A stretch of DNA of 64,000 bases from Chloroflexi bacterium CFX4 (GTDB taxonomy: Bacteria; Chloroflexota; Anaerolineae; Aggregatilineales; UBA2796). Made by a program: the position numbers and the translations under genes. Below the pieces are notes generated by a model. It ran no database searches, had not been told where the DNA came from, and saw nothing but the letters and a program-made list of their open reading frames with translations. Of this stretch, positions 9,367 through 19,188 are shown one piece after another. Each line of letters opens with the position of its first letter. Positions within the stretch are counted from its first letter, which is position 1. The DNA lies in contig QWHC01000011.1 in assembly GCA_021404685.1 (NCBI GenBank), positions 208,662 through 272,661 of the forward strand. Reading direction: 5' to 3'.

Positions 9367-9617
9367 GAAATTTTGCTTAGAAAAACCGAAAACGCTTATC
9401 ACACTACAGCCACGCTAATCCTATCACCTTATGCCAAGCAACACAACCTAGCCACATCGCGCTTGAGGGAACACTAGCCGAATTGCATCCGCCTGTGCGC
9501 CTCTGTGCAGCCATATTTTCCACCGCACCGAACGGTGCTTGCCATTAGAAGACTTGCACGGTAAGCGCCAAAGATTAGCGCAGAAAAATTCCAACAGGCA
9601 ACACCACTGCTGCGGCG

Positions 9618-11405
9618 CTACTTTGCCACAAGGCGCGGATTGCGCCACATTGCCCACGCATAAAATGGCACCCCATCGCGCACCGCCGTTTGGTAGACCA
9701 GCACCACCGCCCGCCCGCGCCACGCGCTTAAATCCACGCGGATTGGGATCGGTGCGCGCTGCGTTTGCACATCAAACGTCCCTTCATAGAAAATCCGCAC
9801 GCTGCGGTTCTCGCGGATGCCCAAGCGAAAGTGCGCGCCCGTCTGCGGCACGTCGGGATGCGCTGCCAAGTTCTGCAAATCCACGTAGAGTTCTGCCTCA
9901 AAAAAGACTTGTTCGGCGTCGGGCAGGTGCAAATGCTGCTCGGCAAGGCTTGGCGGATGCTGATACAGCACGATTGCTGCCTCAGGCACAAATGAATCAG
10001 CCTCGTGCGTCATGAACACGGGCGGATCGGCAATGCCGTTCAGGAATTGCAAATGCGCCGCTGTCGGCTGTGCTGCGGGCGGAAAATCCTGAAACCAGTC
10101 GCCAAAGGCAGTCAGGCGGTGCGCGCCAAGCTGCTGCGCCGTCGCCAGATAGCCGCCGCGATCCGCATTGACGCGGAAAAGGCAGTCATCATACGGTGCG
10201 CGCAGATAGTTCAGCACGCACAGCCGATCCTCAGGCGTGGCGATGTAGGTTGGTGTGGTCAGGTTGGCAAAAGCATAGCCCAGCAAGGCGACGGTCAGCA
10301 GTGCGCCGTTTGCCGCCATGATCAGCCGCCGCCGCTTGCCCGCCTGCCAAGCTGCCATTATGCCAAGCATCAGGAGCGCGATCCAAAACAGGTTGGCTGC
10401 CGTCACATAGCGCGATGTGGTCGGGCGCGCCCAAAAGTATTCCAGCAAATCAGGCTTGACGCGCCCCAGCGAGGCTAAAGCGCCGTTGGCAAGGCATAGC
10501 AGGATCAAGGTGAGCGGCGCGGCAAAGCTGATCAACGGCACTTTACGCCACAGGTAGGCAGCGTTGGCAGCCAGCAGCGCCACGCCCAAGAGCGCGATCA
10601 GCAGACTGAGCGCTTGGTAGGCAGGCTCATCTGGCACAAAGGGCGCGCCGATGTAGCGCAGCACATACAGCGGATAGTCCCAAAGCTGCGCGCTCACCGC
10701 CGTTTGGAAGCCTTGATCAATGAAGGCGTAGTTGGTGAAGTACAAGCCGATATAAAGCACCGCCGCGCCCAACCAAATGCCATAGTGTGCAGGCTTGCGG
10801 TAGCCGCGCAGCCACAGCGCCGGCAGCATGGCAAACGCGAGCGCCAAACCGCTCAGATAGGCGTAGCTGGCGCCGATCACGCACACGATAATCGGCAACA
10901 GGCTGCGCCAACCGACCGGTAAGCGCACCAACAGCCAAAGCGCCGCCGCCGTGAACAGCAGCCAGAAAAACCACGCCGTCTGAAAGCCCATCAGCCAGTT
11001 TTGGCGCTGCCGCACCGCAAAGATCAGCAGCGCCAACGGCACTGCCAGCCACAGCGCACTCGGCGCATGTATTCGGCGCTGGACTGCCAGCAGCACGCCA
11101 AAGCTGAGCGCTGCCAGCCCAAAGCTCACCCACATCTCAACGCGCACATCCCACGCTGCCCACGCCGTAACCAGCGCCGTCGTCAGGTGCGTGAAGAAAA
11201 TGCGCGGCTGATCGTGCGGCTTGAGCAAATCTGCCAGCGTGAGCGTCCCGTCCGCCGTCCGCAGCACGACGGGCGCGCTTGCCTGCCACTCATCCCAATG
11301 TGGCACATTCACGCCGAAGCGGGCGATGAAGGCAGCCGTGATCAGGGCGATTAGCAAGCAGGCTAAACCGATAGCAGGACGGCTTAAGCGGATCACCTTC
11401 CACAC
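9618..11405 (-). CDS. Polytopic membrane protein, GT-C-like, with lumenal C-terminus
   Basis: About 595 residues from a GTG at 11405 that follows the stop of the upstream VWA gene directly. An earlier in-frame start at 11468 would overlap that gene by 62 bases. About 10-11 hydrophobic helices fill residues 8-395. The first outside loop carries HWDEW, reminiscent of the acidic motif in the first loop of GT-C glycosyltransferases. The C-terminal 200 residues are soluble and have a beta-sandwich look (VDLSAWRGRAVVLVYQT). The transferred sugar and family are not recognisable, and the acidic motif is the only catalytic hint. It is the last gene of the DUF58-GT39-VWA set. Confidence 0.55.
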   Translation of the reverse strand: MWKVIRLSRPAIGLACLLIALITAAFIARFGVNVPHWDEWQASAPVVLRTADGTLTLADLLKPHDQPRIFFTHLTTALVTAWAAWDVRVEMWVSFGLAALSFGVLLAVQRRIHAPSALWLAVPLALLIFAVRQRQNWLMGFQTAWFFWLLFTAAALWLLVRLPVGWRSLLPIIVCVIGASYAYLSGLALAFAMLPALWLRGYRKPAHYGIWLGAAVLYIGLYFTNYAFIDQGFQTAVSAQLWDYPLYVLRYIGAPFVPDEPAYQALSLLIALLGVALLAANAAYLWRKVPLISFAAPLTLILLCLANGALASLGRVKPDLLEYFWARPTTSRYVTAANLFWIALLMLGIMAAWQAGKRRRLIMAANGALLTVALLGYAFANLTTPTYIATPEDRLCVLNYLRAPYDDCLFRVNADRGGYLATAQQLGAHRLTAFGDWFQDFPPAAQPTAAHLQFLNGIADPPVFMTHEADSFVPEAAIVLYQHPPSLAEQHLHLPDAEQVFFEAELYVDLQNLAAHPDVPQTGAHFRLGIRENRSVRIFYEGTFDVQTQRAPIPIRVDLSAWRGRAVVLVYQTAVRDGVPFYAWAMWRNPRLVAK

Positions 11406-11406
11406 C

Positions 11407-13332
11407 TCACGGACGGCGCGCCGTGCGGCTGAATTTGCCCGCCGCCGCACCGCGTAAGCGCGGCGCACCCAAGCGCCGATGGTAGATGAACCACTCCAGC
11501 GCCAGAATTGCCAAGCCGATCAGCGCCAAGAGCGACCAGAACTCGCGCTGCCCGATCTCTTGTGGCGCTTCCGCCGCCGCGGCATCCGCGCCGCTGCCAA
11601 GCTGCACCGCACGCGGCACGATGTTGCTCTCGCTCTCGCTGAACAAGTTCACGGCGAAAAACTCTTGGCGGAAAAGCGATTCGCCGCTGTACATATCCAC
11701 GCTGTAGATGCCTGTCTGGAGCGTCTCGGCATAGATGAGCAGCGGCTGATCAGCGCGGAAGGTGGTTGCCGCACCGTCAGGGCGGATAACGCGCACTACG
11801 TCTGCCTCTGGCGGCGGCTGAATGACGACCGTCTGCCCGATCTGTGCGCTGCCTTCCAAATTGAGCGCACGCGGCGTCTTGTACCATGCTGTGAGGTTTG
11901 CCAGCAAGATCGGATAGGCAATTTTCAGCGGCAAATCCGAGTCGAGCAGGTTGAAGGGCAAAATCGCAATGCGCCGCCCTTCGAATTCGCCCGCCAGCAC
12001 CAAGGCGCCGCCAGCCGCCTCGACCAGCGTCTCTGCCCATTCCGCACGGATTTGGCGGAAAACACGCACGTTCACGTCGTTAAAGCGCAAGTAGCGCGTG
12101 CGCGGATCATCAGGCAGCACGCGGATAATCTGCGTTTGGTTGGTCATGCCGCCCACCGAATACAGGTTATTAGGCGGCAGATCAGGCGGTGGATTGACGA
12201 TCAGGATGTTGGAATCGGGCAGCGTGGTTGGCAGCCAGCCGTCAAAGACGTACAGATCGTAGCGCTCAGACGGCAAGCCGCGATCAGGATCGCCGCGATA
12301 GACCTGCCAAGCGTTCAAGGCAGCCAAGCCGCGCTCTAAGAAGGCGTTGCCCTTCGTCATCACGACGGTGCGCCCGGCGATTACAGGCGCATAGACGGCA
12401 TAGGCGGTGTCATCAATGCTCAGATGATCAGGCAGCGTGCTGCTGGCAGGGCGCGTCAACTGCGCTTCCACACGCCGAAACTCGGCAGGCAACTCGCTCA
12501 TGGTCAGATCGAGGTAGCTGTTAGCGGCAATTTGGTAGGGTGCGGCACTGTGCAGCGTCCCGTCAAGGTTAAGGCTGAAGATCACGTCAGCAGCCTGATC
12601 GCCATAGTTGGTGAGTCGGGCGTAAATCTGGGCACCGCGCACGGGATCATCAGCGGTGGCAAGCGCGCTGATCGCCACATTCTGCGCGGAGCTGCCAATC
12701 GGCACATGGCGCACCTCGCCGTAGAGCGTCAGGTCGAGGTTAGCAGGTACGCCGCCATCGCTCAGCAACAGGATCGTGAATTTCTCTGCGCCTTGCGCGC
12801 CGGCTGCCGCAAGGGTTAGCGCTGCGTTCCAGTCCGGAATGCCTTTGCTCAGCGTCATGCGCTCTAGGGCGGCGCGCAGCTGGGTGCGGTCGCTGGTGTA
12901 GTTTTCCAGCACTTCGGCGCTTTCCGCCACACGGATGATCGCCACGTTGTCATCGTCGCCCAGGGTGTCCACAATCTCTAGGGCAAAGCGGCGGGCTGCC
13001 TCAAAGCGGTTGGGTTGCACGTCGGTCGCGTTCATGCTGGCAGAAGCGTCAATCAGCAGCGCGGTGCGTCCGCTGGTCAGGGTTGGCACTTCGCTATAGG
13101 GACGTGCCAATGCCAGCACCAACGCGGCAAGGATCAGCAGTTGCAGCAGCAGCAGCAGGTTGCGGCGCAAGCGCTGCCACGGCGCATTTGCCTCGCGGTC
13201 TTGCAAAAGCTGCCGCCATAATAAGGTGCTGCTGACCTGCACCTCACGGCGGCGCAAACGCAGCATGTAGAGCAAGATAATCGGCACAGCCAGCAAGCTG
13301 AGCAGCAAACCTAACGGCGCAAGGAAGGACAT
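11407..13332 (-). CDS. BatA-type membrane protein with VWA domain
   Basis: A 641-residue protein. The N-terminus has the BatA/aerotolerance signature: a helix (MSFLAPLGLLLSLLAVPIILLYML), RRREVQVSSTLLW, then a second helix near 60-80. A VWA domain follows at about 88-260 with MIDAS DASAS and a matching SDGG loop. Residues 260-590 are a large extracytoplasmic region of beta-rich type, and a final helix near 605-625 (FWSLLALIGLAILALEWFIY) returns to the membrane. Such proteins are commonly encoded with MoxR ATPases and DUF58 proteins. DUF58 is present two genes upstream, while no MoxR gene is in the window. Confidence 0.85.
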   Translation of the reverse strand: MSFLAPLGLLLSLLAVPIILLYMLRLRRREVQVSSTLLWRQLLQDREANAPWQRLRRNLLLLLQLLILAALVLALARPYSEVPTLTSGRTALLIDASASMNATDVQPNRFEAARRFALEIVDTLGDDDNVAIIRVAESAEVLENYTSDRTQLRAALERMTLSKGIPDWNAALTLAAAGAQGAEKFTILLLSDGGVPANLDLTLYGEVRHVPIGSSAQNVAISALATADDPVRGAQIYARLTNYGDQAADVIFSLNLDGTLHSAAPYQIAANSYLDLTMSELPAEFRRVEAQLTRPASSTLPDHLSIDDTAYAVYAPVIAGRTVVMTKGNAFLERGLAALNAWQVYRGDPDRGLPSERYDLYVFDGWLPTTLPDSNILIVNPPPDLPPNNLYSVGGMTNQTQIIRVLPDDPRTRYLRFNDVNVRVFRQIRAEWAETLVEAAGGALVLAGEFEGRRIAILPFNLLDSDLPLKIAYPILLANLTAWYKTPRALNLEGSAQIGQTVVIQPPPEADVVRVIRPDGAATTFRADQPLLIYAETLQTGIYSVDMYSGESLFRQEFFAVNLFSESESNIVPRAVQLGSGADAAAAEAPQEIGQREFWSLLALIGLAILALEWFIYHRRLGAPRLRGAAAGKFSRTARRP

Positions 13333-13359
13333 AAGGCGTAACTTTCCATCACTTCACAG

Positions 13360-15729
13360 TTACTTTACGGTGACTGTACGCGGCAGCGTCACAAAGTCGC
13401 TGCCGTCAGCTAGGGTGAGGCGCGCACCTGTCCGCAAGTCATAGATGCCGACGCGCACGGCTGCCTCACCACGATACTCTTTAACGTGCCAGCTCAGCGC
13501 GTGCCGATCTTCGATATATTCGCCCGTCCGCCAACTGCTGGTTGGGCGCACACCATCCATCGGCTCGGAATCGCTCTGGGCAATCAGCCGTCCGTCGGGC
13601 GCAACTAAATGCACAAAGACAAGGTAACTGACAGGCAACGGCGATTCGGCGCGCCACAACAGCGTTACAAGGTCGGGCGGCGGTCCTGCCGAGTACGTCT
13701 CAGCGAGATCGGCGGCAGCCAGGGCGCCTACGGCGCGCCATTCATCACGGCGGACTTGGACGCGGAACGGCGCAGAATCCACGCGAATGGGCAGGCGCGG
13801 CGGCGCCAAGACGGAGGGCAGGTCATCTAGGTTTGGCGTCAGGCGGACAACGCCATTTTCAGCACTCAGCGTGCCGAGCAAATGCGCCGCCGAACGCTGA
13901 TCACCTTTGTAGAGCCATGCCATCAGCGACCAAGCCTCAGCGTTTCGCGGCACGTCCAAGGCGAGGAAGGCAGTCGCTTGGAAGCCGTAGGCGCCTTGCC
14001 CAGCAGCAGTGCGCTGGCGATCATCGCGCAAATCAGCATCGGCAGCCGCATAAATGCCGCCGTTGCCGTCTCTCAGGCGCACGGCAATGCGCCAATCTTC
14101 GTCAAGCGGCACGCTGTCTCTATAAAAATCGAGAATCAGGCAAGCGTGATCATTGCCCGGCGTGTGTAAAAAGGCGGTGCGCCTAAAGCCAAGCCCGCCA
14201 TCGGGCAGATCGAAAGCAGACGGCACGCCCGCCGTTTGCGGCAAGGTTGGCGCAGCCAGCACATCGCTTGCCAACAGCGCGTAGTGATCGGTCCGCACAC
14301 CGTTGAGCGTCAGTTCACCAACATGGTTGCCCACCGCGCCTAGCAAGCACGGGAAGGCGCCGCGCAAATCGGCGGGCAACTGATACCACGTGAAGACATC
14401 GGCGCTGTGCTTGCCATTTAGTGCTTCGGCAAGCTGCATCCGTATGCGGTCGGCGCTGCTGTAGATCGGCACTTCCACAAAGGGCGCCCGCACACCAAGT
14501 TTTTCCGCGTAATAATCAAGGCTTGGCTCCCAACCGTAAGGGATCACAATGGCGGCGTCTTCCGTCAAAGTGGCGTAGTGCTGCGCCATGCTGCGAAAGT
14601 CATCGTGTTGGTAGATGGGCGTGCTGTAGGTCAGCCATGCCATGCGCCCCATGATTGCAATGGCAAGCACGGCAGCCGCGAGGCGTAATGCGGGCAGCGC
14701 TAAGGGCAGTTTTGCCTTTGCCAAGCCGGCTGCCATCAGGATCAGGGTGGGCGGCGCGCTGAGCAAGAAATAGCGCGGGTGAAAATCTATGTGAGCGGCA
14801 AGGATGATCAACAGTTGGAAGACGGGCAGCAGCAGCACCGCCGAAAGCAACACCCACAAACGCACAGAGCGCCACAGCCACACCGCACGGAAAAGGCTGA
14901 AGGCTGCCAGCGCGCCAAACAGCGCACACAGCAGCATCAGGGCGTCATCCGCGCCGACCAACGCTTTAATGCCTGTGAAGTAGGCTTGCCAAATCTGCCA
15001 GAGCAGATCAGGCGAGAGTGTCGGCGGCGTGTTGAGCGGCGTGCCAGTTGGGCGCTGGGTGAGCAGCCACGGCAGGTAGAGCGCAAACAGCAAGCTCTGC
15101 AAGAGCAGCCAACCGCGCAATCTGTGCCAGGCGCCGCGCAGCACCAAGCCGCCGATCACGGTCACATTCAGCCATGCCACAAGCGGCACGCTCAAATTGT
15201 GCGACCACAACGCTGCCAACGTGACGGCGAACAGCCACCACCACGCCCGATTCGGCACGCGCTGCTTGCGCGGCACAAGGAATTCCGCCGCCAAGGCAAT
15301 CAACAGCACCGTGTAGATCGGCATCGGAATGTAGGCGCGTATCTCTTGGGCGAACACCCACAAAATCGGCGAGAAGGCGAGGAAAACGCCCGCTAGGGCG
15401 CCTACCCACGCGCCAAACCAACGCCGTGCCAACCATATGCCGCAGGCAACGCCGATCACGCCCGTCAGCACTGACCACAGGCGCACCGTCCAGACTGCAT
15501 CGCCAACAATACGCAGCCACAGCCCAATGCTAATGTTGAACAGCGGCGGCGCGTTCACGTCCATGCCGCGAATGCCCATCGTCCCAAGCAGCGTATAGGC
15601 AGGGTAGAGCGACCAGCCTTCATCATGCCAAAGGCTTTGTGTGCCAAGCTGCCAAAGGCGCAGCGCAAAGGCTGCCAACAAGAGTGCAGCGTAGGCAAAC
15701 AACACACGCTGACGGCTTACCAACGTCAT
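13360..15729 (-). CDS. GT39-family (PMT/ArnT-like) glycosyltransferase
   Basis: A 789-residue protein with about 10-12 transmembrane helices in the first 390 residues. It shows the GT39 first-loop motif SLWHDEGWS and the following DVNAPPLF segment, where acidic residues serve lipid-linked sugar transfer at the outer membrane face. The C-terminal 400 residues are soluble and beta-rich, ending near VGIYDLRTGARL, as in the exported accessory domains of large Chloroflexota GT39 proteins. The acceptor is unknown. The ATG overlaps the DUF58 stop by 4 bases (ATGA), implying translational coupling. Confidence 0.8.
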   Translation of the reverse strand: MTLVSRQRVLFAYAALLLAAFALRLWQLGTQSLWHDEGWSLYPAYTLLGTMGIRGMDVNAPPLFNISIGLWLRIVGDAVWTVRLWSVLTGVIGVACGIWLARRWFGAWVGALAGVFLAFSPILWVFAQEIRAYIPMPIYTVLLIALAAEFLVPRKQRVPNRAWWWLFAVTLAALWSHNLSVPLVAWLNVTVIGGLVLRGAWHRLRGWLLLQSLLFALYLPWLLTQRPTGTPLNTPPTLSPDLLWQIWQAYFTGIKALVGADDALMLLCALFGALAAFSLFRAVWLWRSVRLWVLLSAVLLLPVFQLLIILAAHIDFHPRYFLLSAPPTLILMAAGLAKAKLPLALPALRLAAAVLAIAIMGRMAWLTYSTPIYQHDDFRSMAQHYATLTEDAAIVIPYGWEPSLDYYAEKLGVRAPFVEVPIYSSADRIRMQLAEALNGKHSADVFTWYQLPADLRGAFPCLLGAVGNHVGELTLNGVRTDHYALLASDVLAAPTLPQTAGVPSAFDLPDGGLGFRRTAFLHTPGNDHACLILDFYRDSVPLDEDWRIAVRLRDGNGGIYAAADADLRDDRQRTAAGQGAYGFQATAFLALDVPRNAEAWSLMAWLYKGDQRSAAHLLGTLSAENGVVRLTPNLDDLPSVLAPPRLPIRVDSAPFRVQVRRDEWRAVGALAAADLAETYSAGPPPDLVTLLWRAESPLPVSYLVFVHLVAPDGRLIAQSDSEPMDGVRPTSSWRTGEYIEDRHALSWHVKEYRGEAAVRVGIYDLRTGARLTLADGSDFVTLPRTVTVK

Positions 15730-16631
15730 CGAAGCACACCCAAGCGCCGCAGTTCAGACATGATCAGCGTTTCCCACGGGCTGCCCGTCTCCACAGTGGC
15801 GTAGTGAATGCCGCGCTTGCGGCAGTGGGCGGTGATCTCATCGCGCCACGCCAACAAGCGCTGCACGTACATCTGGCGCATTGGCGCGTCAATAGTCACG
15901 TCGGCGGTAGCGCCGCTCTCCACATCCACCAGTTGCAGATCGCCCACCAAAGGCGGATCAATTTCTTCGGGCGAAAGCAAGTGGATGATCGCCACCTCAT
16001 GCCCGATGCCCTGCAAGGCTGTGATGCCATCCTGCCAGCCGTTCGGCGCCAGCAGATCGCTGATGAACAGACACAAGCCGGGACGTGAAAAGCGCATGGC
16101 GTAATCGCGCAGCGCAGCGACCAAGTCAAGGTTGCCGGCAGGCTTTAGCGCAGCGATGTAGTCCAGCAGCGCCAGCGAGCGTCCGCGCCCACGATGTGCG
16201 CCCCACGTCACATTTAGCCCAGCACCATACAGCGCTGTGACTGCCACATTATCGCCGTTTGCCAAGCCGATATAGGCAAGCGCGGCGCCAACGCGCTGTG
16301 CAAAGCGGAATTTGTGGTGTGCCGCCTCGCCCTCGCCCTCACGCGGAAAATCCATGCTGGCAGAGGCATCAATCAGCACATGCACCGAGAGGTCTTCTTC
16401 TTCCTCAAAGAGCTTGATGAAAGGGCGCTCCAAGCGGGCAAAAACGTTCCAGTCCACACGGCGTAGATCGTCGCCACGGGCATAGTTGCGGTAATCGGCA
16501 AACTCTAGGCTGGTGCCGCGCCGCACCGAACGCCGTTCGCCTTTCATCACGCCGGCGCGCACGCGGTTGGCGATCAGGCTCAGTTGGTCAAGTTGGCGCA
16601 GTGTTTTTTCGTCAAAAAGGCGTTCCGACAT
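15726..16631 (-). CDS. DUF58 domain protein
   Basis: A 301-residue cytoplasmic protein with the DUF58 core: RSVRRGTSLEFADYRNYARGDDLRRVDWNVFARLERPFIKLFEEE spans the central signature, followed by a VWA-like DASASMDFP MIDAS. DUF58 proteins usually act with a MoxR AAA+ ATPase and BatA-like partners in assembling or activating envelope complexes. Here the BatA-like partner is two genes downstream, and a glycosyltransferase gene is inserted between them. It is the first gene of a leftward set; no MoxR is visible upstream within 157 bases before the divergent pheA leader. Confidence 0.88.
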   Translation of the reverse strand: MSERLFDEKTLRQLDQLSLIANRVRAGVMKGERRSVRRGTSLEFADYRNYARGDDLRRVDWNVFARLERPFIKLFEEEEDLSVHVLIDASASMDFPREGEGEAAHHKFRFAQRVGAALAYIGLANGDNVAVTALYGAGLNVTWGAHRGRGRSLALLDYIAALKPAGNLDLVAALRDYAMRFSRPGLCLFISDLLAPNGWQDGITALQGIGHEVAIIHLLSPEEIDPPLVGDLQLVDVESGATADVTIDAPMRQMYVQRLLAWRDEITAHCRKRGIHYATVETGSPWETLIMSELRRLGVLR

Positions 16632-16751
16632 GGGCGATACATCCTACAGCCGTTTTGGGTAAGTATACACAGCGTTGGCAGATTGTCATCAGCCGCCGCA
16701 TTAGGGAATGGTGATTCTTGGGTGCGGCGCGGGAAGGCACCTTGCGAAATT

Positions 16752-16781
16752 TTGCCTTAACAGGCGCTGATGTGCTATGCT
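16752..16781 (+). promoter_or_regulatory. Promoter of the pheA leader
   Basis: TTGCCT (16752-16757) and TATGCT (16776-16781) are separated by 18 bases. Transcription would begin near 16788, one base before the ATG of the leader reading frame, so the transcript would be leaderless. Confidence 0.5.
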
Positions 16782-16788
16782 CAGCGCC

Positions 16789-16881
16789 ATGAATACTTTC
16801 TGGTGGCTCAAAGTGGTTCGTCCGTTTCAATTCACCGATTCGACCTGTCGGGCGCAAACGCGCACCGCACCTCTGCATTGA
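16789..16881 (+). CDS. Aromatic-rich leader peptide before pheA
   Basis: A 30-codon frame (stop TGA at 16879-16881) begins [15 protein letters not shown], with two adjacent Trp codons at positions 5-6 and Phe codons at 4, 13 and 15. It lies between a promoter and a terminator-like hairpin, and its ATG lies directly at the predicted transcription start. Together with the downstream phenylalanine-biosynthesis gene this is the layout of a ribosome-mediated attenuator. No Shine-Dalgarno site precedes it, consistent with leaderless initiation. It is too short for homology arguments, so the call rests on position and composition. Confidence 0.5.
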   Translation: MNTFWWLKVVRPFQFTDSTCRAQTRTAPLH

Positions 16882-16906
16882 GCCTGCTATTGGGCAAGCA
16901 TAATCA

Positions 16907-16945
16907 GGGCGTGCGCCGTGTGGCTGTGCGCCTTTTTTGTTTTTT
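16907..16945 (+). terminator. Candidate attenuator hairpin before pheA
   Basis: GGCGTGC (16908-16914) can pair with GTGCGCC (16926-16932), seven pairs including two wobbles, followed by TTTTTTGTTTTTT. An alternative upstream pairing exists: GCGCAC (16860-16865), near the end of the leader frame, is an exact complement of GTGCGC (16911-16916), which contains most of the left arm. The two structures exclude each other, as terminator and antiterminator should. Confidence 0.5.
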
Positions 16946-16964
16946 GAAGGGAGAAGGATTCCGC

Positions 16965-17825
16965 GTGCCTGAGCAAAACCAACCAACCGTTGTCGCCTTT
17001 CAGGGCGTGCATGGCGCGTATTCTGAGGAGGCTTGCCGCCAACACTTCGGGGAAGGCGTGCAAACGCTGCCCTGCAACGCCTTTGACGAGCTGTTCCGCG
17101 CTGTGGAGAGCCGCCAAGCCACCTTTGGAATGCAGCCTGTGGAAAACTCGCTGGCTGGCACCGTTGCCACCGCTTACGAGCTGCTCATGGAGTATGATCT
17201 GCGCGTGCAGGCAGAGGTGATCGTGCAGGTGCGCCATGCGCTCTTGGCGCCCAAAGGCACCACGCTTAGCGACGTGCGCTACGTGCGCTCACACCCGCAG
17301 GCGCTGGCACAGTGCGAGCGCTATCTCAAGCGGCGCGGCTTTCAGGCAGTTACCCATTTTGATACGGCAGGCAGCGCCCGCGACCTTGCCGCCAGCCCAG
17401 AGCCGCATACCGCGTGCATCGCCAGCGCTTTGGCAGGCAGGCTTTACGCCTTGGAGCAGCTTGAGTATGGCATTGAAGATGAGCCGTTCAACTTCACACG
17501 CTTCTTCGTGATCGGCATTGGCGATCCGCCGCCTGCCAAGCGCAATAAGACCAGCGTCGTGTTCGCCGTGCGCGATAAGCCCGGCGCGCTGCACGAATGC
17601 TTGGGCGCCTTTGCCGAACGCGGCGTGAACCTGACCAAGATCGAATCGCGCCCGCGCCGCAACAAGCCTTGGCAATACTTCTTTTACACCGACTTTGAAG
17701 GTCACGCCTCAGAGCCGAACGTTGAGGCTGCCCTGATGGATTTGATGCGCCGCGCCGCGCTCTTGAAGCTGCTCGGCTCGTACCCTGCTGCTGAGCAGCC
17801 CCGCCAACCTGAGCCGAAAGACTGA
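16965..17825 (+). CDS. pheA: Prephenate dehydratase with ACT domain
   Basis: The start is the GTG at 16965, 8 bases or so after GGGAGAAGG. This gives 286 residues, the usual monofunctional length. The dehydratase domain (1-185) opens with [14 protein letters not shown], contains the conserved ENSLAGTV, and ends in the catalytic TRF motif (NFTRFFVIG). The ACT regulatory domain (195-275) has [24 protein letters not shown], the GALxxxL/ESRP elements that bind phenylalanine for feedback inhibition. It converts prephenate to phenylpyruvate, the penultimate step of Phe synthesis. It is 13 bases upstream of thrC and preceded by a candidate attenuator. Confidence 0.93.
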   Translation: MPEQNQPTVVAFQGVHGAYSEEACRQHFGEGVQTLPCNAFDELFRAVESRQATFGMQPVENSLAGTVATAYELLMEYDLRVQAEVIVQVRHALLAPKGTTLSDVRYVRSHPQALAQCERYLKRRGFQAVTHFDTAGSARDLAASPEPHTACIASALAGRLYALEQLEYGIEDEPFNFTRFFVIGIGDPPPAKRNKTSVVFAVRDKPGALHECLGAFAERGVNLTKIESRPRRNKPWQYFFYTDFEGHASEPNVEAALMDLMRRAALLKLLGSYPAAEQPRQPEPKD

Positions 17826-17838
17826 GAGGCAAAAGACC

Positions 17839-19149
17839 ATGACAGCGCTAAGCGTGCTTAAGTGCATTGAGTGTGGGCATGAACATCAGATTGATGAGCC
17901 TGTCTATGTGTGCAGCCGTTGCAGCGGCTTGCTGGATGTCGTTCACGACCTAGAGCGCCTGCGCCCAAGCATCAGCCGCGAGACGTTTGATGGGCGCCTG
18001 CGCCAAGTGGAAGCGCCCTATAACAGCGGCGTGTGGCGCTTCAAAGAGCTTGTCTTTCCCGCTGTGGCAGATGATCAGATTGTGACACGCGGCGAAGGCA
18101 ACACCACGCTCTACCGTGCGCCTGCCAAACTTGCCGCGTGGGTGGGCAGCCGTGCGCTCTCTCTGAAGCACGAGGGCGAAAATCCGACGGGTTCGTTCAA
18201 GGATCGCGGCATGACCGGCGGCGTGACGCACGCCAAACTGGTTGGCGCCACCAGCGCCCTATGCGCCTCGACCGGCAACACCTCTGCCTCAATGGCGTCC
18301 TACTGCGCGCTGGCAGATTTGCAGGCGTTGGTCTTCTTTCCGTATGGCAACATCGCCGCTGGCAAGCTGGCGCAATCGGTTGCCTATGGCGCGCTGAATG
18401 TACAAGTGCGCGGCGATTTTGACGCCTGCCTAGAGCTGGTGCGCCAAGCCAGCCGACAGCTCGGCATCTACCTGCTGAATTCGGTCAATCCGTTCCGCTT
18501 GGAAGGGCAGAAAACAATCGCCTTCGAGATTTTGCAGCAGCGGCGCTGGCGCGTGCCAGATTGGATCGTGCTGCCCGGCGGCAATCTGGGCAACACCTCT
18601 GCCTTTGGCAAAGGCTTGAGCGAACTCTACACGCTCGGCATCATAGACCGCTTGCCGCGCATCGCCGTGATTCAGGCGGAAGGCGCCGCGCCCTTCTATC
18701 AGAGCTACCGTGAAGGCTTTGCCACGCGCCATCAAAGCAAGGCACAAACATTGGCAACCGCCATCAAGATTGGCAACCCTGCCAGCTATTTCAAGGCGCG
18801 CCGCACGCTCAGCCTAACCGATGGCGTGGTTGAATCGGTCACCGATCAGGAAATCCTAGACGCTAAGGCGATGGTGGATACCTCCGGCATTGGCTGCGAG
18901 CCTGCTTCGGCGGCAAGCGTGGCGGGCATTCGCAAGCTGATCGCGGCGGGTGTGATCGGCGCTGATCAAGAAGTTGTCGGCGTGCTGACAGGGCATGTGC
19001 TGAAAGACCCTGAGATCATCATGCACTACCATCAAGGCACATTGGCAGGCATTCAGAGCAGCTTTGCCAACCAGCTTCGCACCATTGATCCAACCTTGTC
19101 CGATGTGCAGAGTTTGCTCAGCCGCAGCCATGCACCCAGCGCGTTGTAA
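17839..19149 (+). CDS. thrC: Threonine synthase
   Basis: A 436-residue PLP enzyme of fold type II. The first 35 residues hold a rubredoxin-like zinc ribbon (CIECGHEH...CSRCSGLLD). The PLP-binding lysine is in NPTGSFKDRGM. The phosphate-binding loop is LPGGNLGNTSAFGKG, and SGIGCEPASAAS lies near the C-terminus. It converts O-phosphohomoserine to threonine. Closest in type to the class of threonine synthases with an N-terminal Zn ribbon found in Chloroflexota and Archaea. Probably co-transcribed with pheA. Confidence 0.92.
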   Translation: MTALSVLKCIECGHEHQIDEPVYVCSRCSGLLDVVHDLERLRPSISRETFDGRLRQVEAPYNSGVWRFKELVFPAVADDQIVTRGEGNTTLYRAPAKLAAWVGSRALSLKHEGENPTGSFKDRGMTGGVTHAKLVGATSALCASTGNTSASMASYCALADLQALVFFPYGNIAAGKLAQSVAYGALNVQVRGDFDACLELVRQASRQLGIYLLNSVNPFRLEGQKTIAFEILQQRRWRVPDWIVLPGGNLGNTSAFGKGLSELYTLGIIDRLPRIAVIQAEGAAPFYQSYREGFATRHQSKAQTLATAIKIGNPASYFKARRTLSLTDGVVESVTDQEILDAKAMVDTSGIGCEPASAASVAGIRKLIAAGVIGADQEVVGVLTGHVLKDPEIIMHYHQGTLAGIQSSFANQLRTIDPTLSDVQSLLSRSHAPSAL

Positions 19150-19173
19150 ACCTGCTCTGCCCGTTGCTATAAT
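19144..19173 (+). promoter_or_regulatory. Promoter overlapping the thrC stop
   Basis: TTGTAA (19144-19149) and a consensus TATAAT (19168-19173) are 18 bases apart. The predicted start is near 19180, upstream of the hairpin described next. The same TTGTAA-18-TATAAT arrangement occurs before xylose isomerase. Confidence 0.55.
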
Positions 19174-19188
19174 GGCTGTATGTTTGTA

